Part shown: piece after piece, positions 11,691 through 21,029 of the stretch | How positions within the stretch are numbered: position 1 is the stretch's first letter | How the letters are laid out: every line of letters begins with the position of its first letter | Assembly (NCBI GenBank): GCA_948474755.1 | Contig: CAOLHI010001820.1 | Location: 62,001-126,000, forward strand | Source: Ctenosaura bakeri | Taxonomy: Eukaryota > Chordata > Lepidosauria > Squamata > Iguanidae | Direction: 5' to 3' | DNA: 64,000 nt | Program-made: the position numbers and the translations under genes | The notes under the pieces: model-generated | Told to the model about the DNA's origin: nothing | Seen by the model: only the letters and a program-made list of their open reading frames with translations | Database searches by the model: none

Positions 11691-12725
11691 ATCACATGGT
11701 AAATTGCACTTACAGCTGGATAATAGTGTCTTTGGCTGGGACTTATCATATGATATCATTGCTCTTCTGTTGTTCTCCCATGGAAGACCATTTGGAAATT
11801 GTTTCTTTTTATTATTCCAAAACTCTGTTAATGACCTTTTCTTCTCCTGTTGTGCTATGATTTCCTGTGCAAAAGTTCAACTGCACTTTTATGTCAATTT
11901 TGGGTGGTCAGTGGGCACATTGTGGGTGAGGAAACATCAATCCACCTCCAGTGATCAGGAAGGAGGAGAAGGAGTGGAAATTTCCATTTGATTTCTTTTC
12001 AATTGGCAAAGTAACTGAGAAACTTTTAAACTTTTTTTTCCTCTATAGAATAAAAATTTGCCAAATGACTGCTCTCGCCTTGCCCCAAACTGGGGCTTGT
12101 CCAGAAAGCCATAACTTTACTCACTGCCCTCTCGCCCTGTCTCTTTTCCAGTCCCATTCCTGAGTGTCTTTTTCTCATTCACTCACACAGAGCTGGAAAT
12201 ATAAGTGGAAAAGTCTTACAGTTTTTCTTAAAAAGCATCAGTTTCATGAATCCATTAATTCTTGCTTTCTTCTAGTTTCAGGCTTAACTAATCTCTGGCA
12301 AATGAAAGCCAGCATCGATGAGAAAAATAGGTCAGTAGCTGCTGGCTTTCATCTGCCAGCAACTAGTTAGGAATGAAGCTAGAAGCCTGGTCTGTCCCAG
12401 TCAGGACCTCCCTGCCTAGGAATAAAATATTTTTTAAACATAAGACTGTTTTCATTTTCATTTTGAGGGGTGGTATCTGTGTGTATGGTATGTGTGTGCA
12501 AAGCTTGTAAAAGGGGTGGGGATAATGTCTTGGAAGAGGCAGTGGACAGGCTGTCCCAAATGCTGTGTGTGATAAGCCTTTAGCACAGATTAATGCTGTA
12601 ATCCCAGAATGGTTCTGAAGGTGCAAAATCAGAGAGAGCAATTTGGATTCAGTAGTGTTTTAGAACAACTCTATTTTAGCAAAAGAAGAGCCTGTTATGA
12701 CACAGCGCATAGCCAACAGCAGCTG
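11691..12725. other. Intergenic stretch, no gene or clear repeat seen
   Basis: No recognisable coding, RNA or repeat signature. The longest open frames (95 codons on +, 92 on -) have no domain. Confidence 0.45.
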
Positions 12726-12795
12726 GTGTTGGTGGTCTCCTGCCCAAATATTAATCAGAGTTGACCCTGCTTAGCTTCCAAGACCAGTTTTGTAT
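12726..12795 (-). mobile_element. 5S-rRNA-derived SINE relic
   Basis: The segment GACCCTGCTTAGCTTCCAAGA (12,763-12,783) with preceding GGTGGTCTCC..CCAAATATTAATCAG matches the reverse complement of the internal control region of 5S rRNA (AAGCTAAGCAGGGTCGG and TTAGTACTTGGATGGGAGACC), diverged. It is a SINE head, not a 5S gene: only part of the 5S sequence is present. Confidence 0.6.
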
Positions 12796-13611
12796 TCATC
12801 TTTGGTGGTTTCTCCCTTCTTCCATTTCTTGCACATGACTCCTTTAAATCTCAGTTCATCTGAAAGTTTTTCATACATCAATCCTGGTTTCTTTAGACAC
12901 CTTCCACATTTTTTCTTCCTCACAATTGTTGTCAACTGTGTCTTATTAGGGAACACATGCTAGTGGGTGCTATTACTCAAGTGTCTTGCTTGTTGGCTAT
13001 CCATACTCAATGCACTGACCATTCTGGGTAGAGAAATATGGCCTAAGTAGGCCTTTGGTCTGATCTAATAGACCATTTGTAAAGTTATGAGCTAGATTGA
13101 TCTTTTGCTTATCCTAAAACCTCAATGGAGCCTAACAAGGATACTTCTGTACAAAACTAACTTCATTCCACCTATACGTTATTTACGTTTTGTTTTCTTT
13201 CACCTGCAGTTTAGTGTTATGATTTTGAATGACATACAGGGGGAAAATCACTAGAAAGACTTGTATTACCCATTTCCTAAGGGTTGCTGTTATTTTATAT
13301 ACAAAAATCTTGCAATTGGTATTCTAATTGATGCACTTCTTGTTTACACAACTATACACATTCAGTACTTACTTTGATAATAGCCTAACAATAGGTGATT
13401 TATCTCTCATTTATACCAACAAATTTCAAGCATTGTGAAGTATACCATCACTATTAGTAGAAATGCAGCCTGATCTTTTACATCAGAATCGCCCTACCTA
13501 GTATCCTCCATTTGCTAGACTACAGTTCCTAGCATCTCTAGCCAGACTTCCTATACCAATGAAGTGGTTATGGGAATTGTAGTCCAGTAATCTACAGAAT
13601 ACTAGAGGCCT
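12796..13611. other. Intergenic stretch, nothing recognised
   Basis: A+T-rich sequence without recognisable genes or repeats. Confidence 0.4.
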
Positions 13612-13614
13612 TTC

Positions 13615-13800
13615 TGCACTATACTTTTATAGTGCTATTATTCCACTTTCAACATATGGAATCCTGAGGTTTGCAGTTAGAAGGGCATTTAGAAGTCTCA
13701 GCCAGAAAGGTCTTTGGCCTCAGTAAACTACAAACCCCAGAATTCCACAGGATGTTGAAAGTGGGATAATAGCACTATAAAAATGTAGTGTGGAAGGGTG
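13615..13800. mobile_element. Harbinger-like palindromic MITE, copy 2 (CTA duplication)
   Basis: Same palindromic family as 10,756-10,934: arms contain TATAGTGCTATTATTCCACTTTC and its complement, and the centre holds AAACTACAAACCCCAGAATTCC. CTA flanks it at 13,612-13,614 and 13,801-13,803. Confidence 0.7.
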
Positions 13801-13803
13801 CTA

Positions 13804-14461
13804 GGTTAGGAGGGGCCAAGCTACTTGTTTGCTTGTCCCAGCAATTTCAATGGGATATATTCCTAGTTAAGTGAAGTCTGAAATACAGCCTGATTGACTT
13901 GTTTGGAATTTTAGTTATTCACAACATTTAAAAACAGACTTAAGCATGAATAAGAAAAAAAAAATCCAATTTTAGTGGTACTTATTAACAAAAATAAAAA
14001 TGTGCTCCATCTCCTCTGGTTAAAAAATGTGTTACGTGTGTGTTTATCTATCAAAGGATGACCTATGAATTGCCACAATTTCCGATTTGATATAAAATTT
14101 AATTTTCCTCTTGTACTCAGGCCTTCTTTCTTTTCTTTAAAAGCTTCACCAGTTTAGGCACTGATGCTTGGAAATCTATTTTCACCTAGTTTGATTTCCT
14201 TTTTTTTTAAAAAAAATTGTATTTGTAATGTCAAGGATTTTTTTTCCTGTTGTATAATTCTAAAAGTCAGATATGTTTAATAATAACTGTTTTGAATTTG
14301 TGTATTTTTTTTCTTATTTTGTGCAGTTTAAATGGTTAAAATGGGTGGTGGTTTTGCACATTTCTTCTTCAAGACTCTTCCCCCCCCCTTTTGAATCAGA
14401 TAGGAGCCACCCATCTATGGCTTTTTTCTTCATTAAAAAAAACCCTGTTTATTTCTGAAAC
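13804..14461. other. A+T-rich intergenic stretch, nothing recognised
   Basis: Several homopolymer A or T runs; no gene-like signal. Confidence 0.4.
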
Positions 14462-14465
14462 ATAG

Positions 14466-15404
14466 TGTTACCCTGTTTACTGGGGGTCCCATGAGGGACA
14501 CCAAAGTGCACTCTCAAAATATCAAAAGGTGGGGAAATTAGCCAGAGCACAAGTTAGCACTGTGAGAGGCAGGGCAACGGAATGGAATCTTTTACCCAAT
14601 GTCTACGGGGTCAGGCCAAGTCAACGAGCAAACAGGATTGAAATAATAAATGTGATTTTATTAAAATACAATCAAACAGTGTATGCAGCACACTCACACA
14701 GATAACTATGGAAAACAAAGGTGGGAGTGAGACAGAGAGATTTTTAAGATGGATTGTTGATTTGGGTGATACTACACCTGTCCTGAAGCCTGCGTAGATC
14801 ACTGTGAAAGTTCGAAGGTGTGTAGTCTCAGTACGTGGGACTGAGGGGAAGGCCCACCAAGCACAGCGGCAGCAAGGCTGGATGGAAATCGGGAGCGATC
14901 CGAGTGAGCAATCCGAGTGAGCGATCTGAGGAAGGTCTTGAAATCAGGGGTTTTTATAGGGAAAAATGTGGTTACAGTACAGTTCCCCATACTTGGGGAA
15001 AACAATGAGTTTCGGGCTGGAGACAAAGCCTCCGAAAGGTCAGAATTTAGCATGATTGAGTTAGTTCCGAATTGACAAAGAAGTAGACAGTATGCAAATA
15101 CAGAGTGCTTGACAGCTGAGGATTCTCATAATCAAGCCTCCTGCTCGGGGCAGGGAGTTCTTTGTAAGTAGCATGCATACATAATAGCGTGCTTGCCGGG
15201 AGGTCTCCTGAAGCGGTGATCTGACTATTTCTGGCCTGCCTGGGTGGGAAAAGGAATGTCCAGCGATTAGTGGCCGTGCCTAGTTTCGTGCTTGTCCGGG
15301 GGCCTCACAAACACGTGGAGAGAGATGGTAGAAGAGAGCCAAATTATTGATATCAAAGTGATATCTAATGTCAACCCAAGTGCGGCTTAGGAACTGCAGT
15401 AACA
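14466..15404 (-). mobile_element. Solo LTR, TGTTA...TAACA family, minus strand
   Basis: The + strand starts TGTTACCCTG and ends CAGTAACA, the inverted TGTTA/TAACA termini of an LTR. Read on the minus strand it has a TATA box (TATAAAAACC, complement near 14,950-14,962) and a downstream AATAAA-type signal (complement near 14,655-14,670), in the order expected for U3-R-U5. Flanks are ATAG (14,462-14,465) and ATGG (15,405-15,408), a probable 4-bp duplication with one change. It aligns by eye with 18,669-19,510 and 60,728-61,607, for example a shared GGGGAAATTAGC-like block, GGTCAGGCCAAG, and GATATCAAA.TGATATCTA near the end. No internal retroviral sequence is adjacent. Gypsy versus endogenous retrovirus origin is not resolved. 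Confidence 0.8.
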
Positions 15405-15572
15405 ATGGGTGGAAAATGTGCATACCCCAGATGTTGCCAAATTGCAACTTTCAGCATGTCTAATAGTGAGCAGGATAACAGAAACTGCAATTCAAAAACA
15501 TCTCAAGGGCTGCACATTTTGCACCTTTGTAAAGCAACATGAACGCTGCTCCTGCTAAGAAGCTATATCTAT

Positions 15573-15603
15573 GGCCATTTCCACACTACACTGTTATAGT
15601 GCT
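15573..15603 (+). mobile_element. Harbinger-like MITE fragment, left end only
   Basis: The 31 bp beginning GGCCATTTCCACACTACACT match the terminal repeat of the palindromic MITE family, then stop abruptly at GGTACCCC. Truncated copy. Confidence 0.65.
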
Positions 15604-15800
15604 GGTACCCCAAAACGTGTGTGCCACAAGGGCCAACCCACAATGCCAATGCCTCTGATCAAAAGTAAGGAATTAATTAACTCAAAGTTGGAGGCTAGTG
15701 AGAGGGGGACAATGAGGCAAGATGTTTCCTACCTATGGGCTCACGCAGGAACGAACCAGCCAGTAAAGTGTAAACTAAAAATAAGTTTTATTGACAATAA
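15604..15800 (-). mobile_element. Diverged LTR fragment, first part, interrupted by a LINE
   Basis: The end of this stretch (AAGTTTTATTGACAATAA) and the sequence resuming at 17,306 (ATCCACTCACACAAGC) together resemble the polyadenylation and R region of the TGTTA-family LTRs (compare 18,844-18,890, TTTTATTAACAAAT then CACTCACGCACAC). An insertion with GACAATAA duplicated at 15,793-15,800 and 17,298-17,305 lies between. The assignment is inference. Confidence 0.45.
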
Positions 15801-17297
15801 CCCAGATAAAGAGGAATGCACCGAAAGCTTCTGCTAGTGTCCATTCTTTGAATAAGTTTCCTAATTATAAGTAGCCTGGTTCACTTCATCCAACCATAAA
15901 AGTATATTAGGGAAAGGTGCTGCCAATGTTAATCTTTGGATCAGAAATTTGGGGATTTTCTAGAACTGAGACTATTGAAAGAATCCAGAACAAATTTCTA
16001 AGGCTGATATGGGGAGTGTCAAGAAATTCTCCAGCCCAGGCAGTTACAGCTAAAATTGGAATGGTTGCTGTTTTAGATCTGTGCCTTCTTATTTAGTTTT
16101 TGGATCAAGTTAACCCAAATGAGTCATGATAGGCTTCCCAAGATCTGTCTTAAATCCATAACAAATTTCTGGTTTTCCAACTTTTCAAAAATGCTTTCAA
16201 AGCAGGGATTGAGTGTTGAGGCCATCAGCTTGTATAAATTCAATGTAAGAAATATGTTTAAACAAAGAGTGATAGATGTTGGGGCACAATTAGATCTAGC
16301 TGCACTGTCTTCTGTAAGATCTACGAAATGGTTAGCAAGGTCTAAATCTCTTTTTTTCAGGAAGAATTATATTTGCCTTTCACAATAAAAAAAGATTTAC
16401 ACACGGCCTTTACATGTCTCTGCTTTGAGAAAATGGATACTAGGATGTTACAAGGACATTATCAGAGCATTCCTATTCAAGACAGAGTTTGTGTATGTGG
16501 GGCATCTAATGTTGAAGATCTTGCTCATTACATATTGCATTGTCAGTTATACACTAATATTAGTCTAAATTGACTTTCATGTTGCAGGGGCTCAATCCCT
16601 TTGTGACTCTCAGGGTTGCCCTTTTTGCAGCCTGAGGCCCTTTTTGCATGGCATGTGCCATGCGAAAGAGGGCCTGGAGCATCATGCGATTGCACGACAC
16701 ACTCACAAACACGCGACGCTCCAGGAGCCAGCAGGGGCTGGTCGTGCACCTGTTCATTTTCAGCTAGAAGCCGAACATGGTATGCGATTTCACATTGCTC
16801 CCAGGCCCCACATGCACTTCTCTGGCTTGTGGAGCCTCTGGAGCCAGGCCAATCGAGCTTCCGGTCCCAGGCTGCACTGTGGAAGGAAGGGGGGGTTCTC
16901 GCATGAGCAGGCAGCTTGTGCAGAGCTGAAGCAGCAGGGAAGTGAGAGCCTCTCGCCAGAGGCTGCTTGCACGATCTACACACCCCAGCACCGGGAAAAA
17001 AAATAAGGTGCGGAAAGGGCCAAAGCAGTGAAACTGGGGAAGCAAGAAGCAGATAAGGGTCTACCTAGTTGTCTCATGTAATATTTTTATTATTAGAAGA
17101 GTTTTATTGGCAGCTTTTCGAGGGATTGGTCTCTTTTTTAATTTGAAAAAATTGTTATTTTAAGTGTATATATTATTTTGTATTTTATAATTTTAGCAAT
17201 TATCAATGTGCCTTTCTGCTGTTGTTGTTTTTACTCTTATTTTTATCTGTTTGAAACAGTCTGAAGACTTGTTCAATAAAGATATGTGTGTGTCTGT
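15801..17297 (+). mobile_element. 5'-truncated LINE inserted in an older LTR
   Basis: Broken + strand frames match the C-terminal end of a non-LTR reverse transcriptase: EIWGFSRTETIERIQNKFLR (about 15,940-16,000), then EAISLYKFNVRNMFKQRV and a terminal zinc knuckle CVCGASNVEDLAHYILHC (about 16,495-16,550). The clade is unclear to me; it is not the CR1 or L2 seen elsewhere. A G+C-rich block (about 16,585-17,030) interrupts it. Its 3' end, AATAAAGATATGTGTGTGTCT, directly precedes GACAATAA, which also occurs just before the 5' end, an 8-bp target duplication. Confidence 0.6.
16585..17030. other. G+C-rich insert inside the LINE, origin unknown
   Basis: Base composition shifts abruptly to G+C- and CpG-rich. 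GGCCCTTTTTGCATGG (about 16,628) and, on the other strand, GGCCCTTTCCGCACC (about 17,008-17,022) could be terminal inverted repeats of a non-autonomous DNA transposon. Overlapping open frames of 60-146 codons on both strands look like composition artefacts. No target duplication found. Confidence 0.35.
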
Positions 17298-17305
17298 GAC
17301 AATAA

Positions 17306-17760
17306 ATCCACTCACACAAGCAACAGTTCAAACATGCACACAATTGCACAAGAGCTAACTGAAGAGAAGGGAGGAAAGTGGGATAGAGACTGCAAGGGAT
17401 TTGGGTGATAATTACTAGATCTGGAGTGGAGTGGAGAAAAACAGCAGTGGGACTTAGGTAAAGAACCTAACGACAGCTCTTGGAGACGTATCCAAGAGCT
17501 GTTGTTATTTCCTTTACCTAAGTTCAGATCTGTGAGAGGCTGCACTGGGCAGCCTGAAATCACTGCCTGTGGCAGTGGAAGATACGTGCAGTTTCAAGTG
17601 CAGAACAATAGGAGCTGCAGTGCATACAATGGACTGTCAACCCACTAATGTTCAGGTGACAAAGGCACGATGGGTGTTGTAATAGCTGTCTATTGTGGGT
17701 GTTATGAGGAAAGAAGTTCAGGCGCACAGGGGACAGGTATAAGTCAATCAGCAACCTGGT
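17306..17760 (-). mobile_element. Diverged LTR fragment, second part
   Basis: Resumes LTR-like sequence after the LINE: CTCACACAAGCAACAG, then GGGATTTGGGTGATAATTACTAGATCTGG, which resembles 14,760-14,785 (GATTTGGGTGATACTACACCTG) in the solo LTR at 14,466-15,404. The far limit is unclear. It contains a hairpin at 17,452-17,523. Confidence 0.4.
17452..17523. repeat. Imperfect 33-bp hairpin, 6-nt loop
   Basis: Arms 17,452-17,484 and 17,491-17,523 pair at 29 of 33 positions (one mismatch is G.U in RNA) around the loop GACGTA. It starts ACTTAGGTAAAG and ends CTTTACCTAAGT. It could be a short palindromic insertion or an RNA hairpin; a 6-nt loop is small for a typical microRNA precursor. Confidence 0.6.
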
Positions 17761-18044
17761 GGGTTTCTATTGTATTCTCTGGGAAAGCTCTAGCTTCCAC
17801 TTAAGCATTTGTTTGCCTGACAAATGACCTAGTCTTACCTGGAGGTGTCCTTAGGTTGACCTGCCTTTCTTTCTCACTTTCACAGTCAGAATTTCCTTCC
17901 TCTCTGTCAGTTTGACCTTCTAGTCACCTTCAGGTTTGATTTTGATACCAGTGCCAATTAAAGTATGTTGCCAATTAAACATGACGCCAATTAGATATGG
18001 TGCCCATCCAGACCATATCAATATGGGACCCAACACACACATGG

Positions 18045-18230
18045 GGCCCTTACAGTGCTATTATTCCACTTTCAACATCCTGTGGAATTTTGGGGTTTGT
18101 AATTTACCGAGGCCAAAGAGCTCTTTGGTTGAGAATTCTAAATGCCCCTCCCTAAACTGCAAACCCCACGATTCCATAGGATGTTGAAAGCGGAATAATA
18201 GCACTATAACAGTGTAGTGTGGAAATGGCC
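18045..18230. mobile_element. Harbinger-like palindromic MITE, copy 3 (left end deleted)
   Basis: The right end GTGTAGTGTGGAAATGGCC and the AACATCC palindromic arms match the other copies. On the left GGGCCCTT jumps straight to ACAGTGCTATTATTCC, an internal deletion of the terminal repeat. Confidence 0.65.
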
Positions 18231-18668
18231 TATGTAAGCAGATTTTCAAATACATATTCTTTGGGGGTCAAACTGTATATAAATCTGATGAGTGTACAAA
18301 TGCCCATCTAGGAAACATACTCAGGGGTCACTGTGTTGGCCATGCACAAAAATACTTCAAAATCCAAAAGAGAGTAATATCTTTATTGGCCAGTCTAAAT
18401 GCACGTGATACATCATGCCAGCTTTCAAAGTGCAGTTGTTCTGGAAGAATCTTAATGCAAGAAGAGTTTAACTAACAGGGTGTAAATTTGACTGTCCTTT
18501 GTCTTAGTTCCTACACAGCCAAGAAAGGGAGTGGCTTCTGCCTACACTGAGATTCTTCCAGAACAACTGAACTACAACAGAAACAACATCTGATACAAAA
18601 TTTAGACCTATGAATCTTTCTTCTTCTATATGATTTTTTAAAAACATCTTTTGCCTAATGAAGAAGCT

Positions 18669-19510
18669 GTTACCCCTGGAGGCCCCCTGGAGACACCTTA
18701 ATTTGCTCCAAAAATACAAAGATTGGGGAAATTAGCGGGACACTAGTGTGGAAAAACAAGGGGCAGGATAACCCAGCGAGACCTCCAACCCAACTTTGAC
18801 AAGGTCAGACCAAGCAAAAAGTCTGACAATCGTACTAATGAATGGATTTTATTAACAAATATGTTGTCAACTCACTCACGCACACAAGGCCCATCGAGAA
18901 GGGAAAGAAGGGAATAGAGGGGATATAGTGGAGAGGGAGTAAAGGTGGCGATACTGCACCTATCCAGAAGTCTTCAGTCCAGGAAGTGGTGAGAAGAAAG
19001 GAGCTCAGCGAAAGGAGGCGGCTGAGGGGAGCACTCGACTAACAGAGTGCCAGTCTGCTAGTGTGGCAGGGAGTTCACCGAAGAGACTCAAAGCAGTGAC
19101 TACTTATAGGGCAAAATGTACCTCGAGGGCAGGCTCTCTCCCAGGAAGAACAATGGCCAAAAGAAAAGGAAGAATGCCGCACAATAGTAACTTGATGGTT
19201 TGCATGATTGGTTCACGTAAATGGACCTCGCCCTTGTAAGATTTGCTGAAGTTGGAGTTGCTCAACCTGGGGAAAACCCGGTAATCTCTTCAAGTTGGCC
19301 ATTTGTGGCTGAGGACCCTTTGTTTGTGCAAACATGTCTAGCCTGAGGTCTCCTTGGGAAACATGACTGGGGATTTTCCTGGCCTTGACCTAGGTTCAGT
19401 TGTTTGACCTATTTGTCTACTCACCCACCTGGGCAACCTCTCTGGCATGGAAGTCATATTTGATATCAATTTTATATTCTCCAGGGACAGGGTCTGTCAC
19501 TGGGGTAACA
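18669..19510 (-). mobile_element. Solo LTR, TGTTA...TAACA family, minus strand, AAGC duplication
   Basis: Starts TGTTACCCCTGG and ends CTGGGGTAACA. AAGC occurs on both sides (18,665-18,668 and 19,511-19,514), a perfect 4-bp target duplication. On the minus strand a TATA-like box (complement of CTTATAGGG near 19,098) precedes a TAATAAAAT signal (complement near 18,844-18,855). Similar throughout to 14,466-15,404 and 60,728-61,607. There is no flanking internal region, so it arose by LTR-LTR recombination. Confidence 0.85.
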
Positions 19511-19849
19511 AAGCTAGTGGAGCTTTGAAAGCCTACATGATGTATTTTGAGCATTTTTGCTGTCCTATAAAAGGATTGCTCTTTTGTGGATTTTGGATTT
19601 TGTTGTAAAATGCACATCTACTGAACCTCAGGAGATGGTATTCTCAGGACACAGTAGTTAAGAAACCACAACTACTGACCCTGTTGCCCTGCATCCCCCT
19701 TTCTGGCATTTCTACAATGAGTGCTGGGCAGCCAGCACTGCCACTGCAGGCCATACCTCACAATAATACCCTGTCATTGTGAGGTTTAATAAGCATTAAA
19801 ACAACAGCTGATTGCCAGAGGAACACTACCAACCTCCTCCATTAGGCCT

Positions 19850-20187
19850 TTCCTAGCTGGTGGCAAAAAAGAGACTGAAGATCTGAGAGACAAACATGCA
19901 GGAGTGCTGCAGCTGCTGCCCCAAAGGCAGAAGTGGGCAGTTGGCAGCAAAGAAAGAGACTGAGGATCTGTGAATTGGCAGGGGGCACAGATTTGCACCG
20001 AGCACTACATTTGGATTCTCACAATTTCATAGATCCTTACTCTTACTCTCTCCAGCCTTGCATCTCATACATAACACAAGTAGCAAATGAACAGGACATG
20101 AGGCTATTCTAAAAATTTACTCTATTCTAAAATCTGAAATACAGAACACTTCTGGTCCCAAGGATTTTGGATAGGGGAGGCTCAAGT
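19850..20187 (-). mobile_element. Tigger/pogo-like transposon, copy B
   Basis: Shares with copy A (8666-9052) the blocks GGCAGAAGTGGGCAG, CTCCAGCCTTGCA.CTCATACA, AACACAAGTAGCAAATGAACA and the right terminal repeat GGGGAGGCTCAAGTTG, followed by TA. The left terminus is not clear. Confidence 0.5.
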
Positions 20188-20263
20188 TGTATTACTTCTA
20201 CTTTCAGAGGAGGCAGGCAAAATATTTTGGCATATGGTTTGCAAGAAGCTGAATCTGCTCAAA

Positions 20264-20925
20264 TACAGTCTTCCCTCCACATTCGCAGGTTTGATCTTGG
20301 CAAATTTGATTGTTTGCAAGGTGTCGACTTGCTTCCTCCCATTCTCTACTGCATTCCCCTGCGATTTGCCTGGGCACATGTGTCTTCCTTCCGCAGACCC
20401 ATACAAAAGGCAACTGAATGGCAGGGGACAGCCCTGCATGTGTAGAAGTTGTGTGTGTGCCTTCTCCAGACAGGTGGCTGCCCCCTCACTTGCTTGCCTA
20501 TCACCCGGGCACCTGAAAAGCAGTGTGCCTGGGAAAAAACCAAGAGAATGAGGGGGGGTAAGGTGTGTGAGTGCAGCTTCTCCAGGTGCATGGCTGCCCC
20601 CCCCCACTTGCTTGCCTATTACCTGGGCACCTGGAAGGCAGCACCTGAGTGAAACAGGGTTCAGGAAGGTGTGTGTACAGCTTCCCTGGGCACACGGCTG
20701 CCCCCTCCTATTCATTTGTCTTTAGCTTGGGCCCCAGGATGGAAGGCGGCATGCCTGAGGAAAACACAAGTGAATGTAGTAGTAGGGAGCCCTTGAAGGG
20801 AATGAGAGGGGGAGCACTCATTTGGGTTGGGGGAGGAGTTATTAGCATGTGTTAATTTTTTTTACTTTACCTTCTTGAGGGTTACTGTGTCCTGAACCGT
20901 CACAAAAGTTGAAGGGCCACTTTAG
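20264..20925. repeat. About 660-bp insertion with degenerate 100-115 bp tandem units
   Basis: Similarity between copies A and B of the Tigger locus runs past the transposon to 20,262 (CTGAATCTGCTCAAAT) and resumes at about 20,926 (AGCTAAAGTGAGTACAATGTATAAA), so this stretch is extra in copy B. It starts TACAGTCTTCCCTCC, which resembles a Tigger terminus after TA. Inside, three degenerate units (about 20,430-20,540, 20,541-20,650 and 20,651-20,770) each contain GGCTGCCCC...CTTGC.TGCCTAT...GGGCACCTG-type sequence. Confidence 0.45.
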
Positions 20926-21029
20926 AGCTAAAGTGAGTACAATGTATAAAAAAACCCATGAACTTATGTCTATTGGTTTCAGTGGGAACACTTCCAGCCT
21001 CCCTCAATAGGCCTTGCCTACTATGATGC

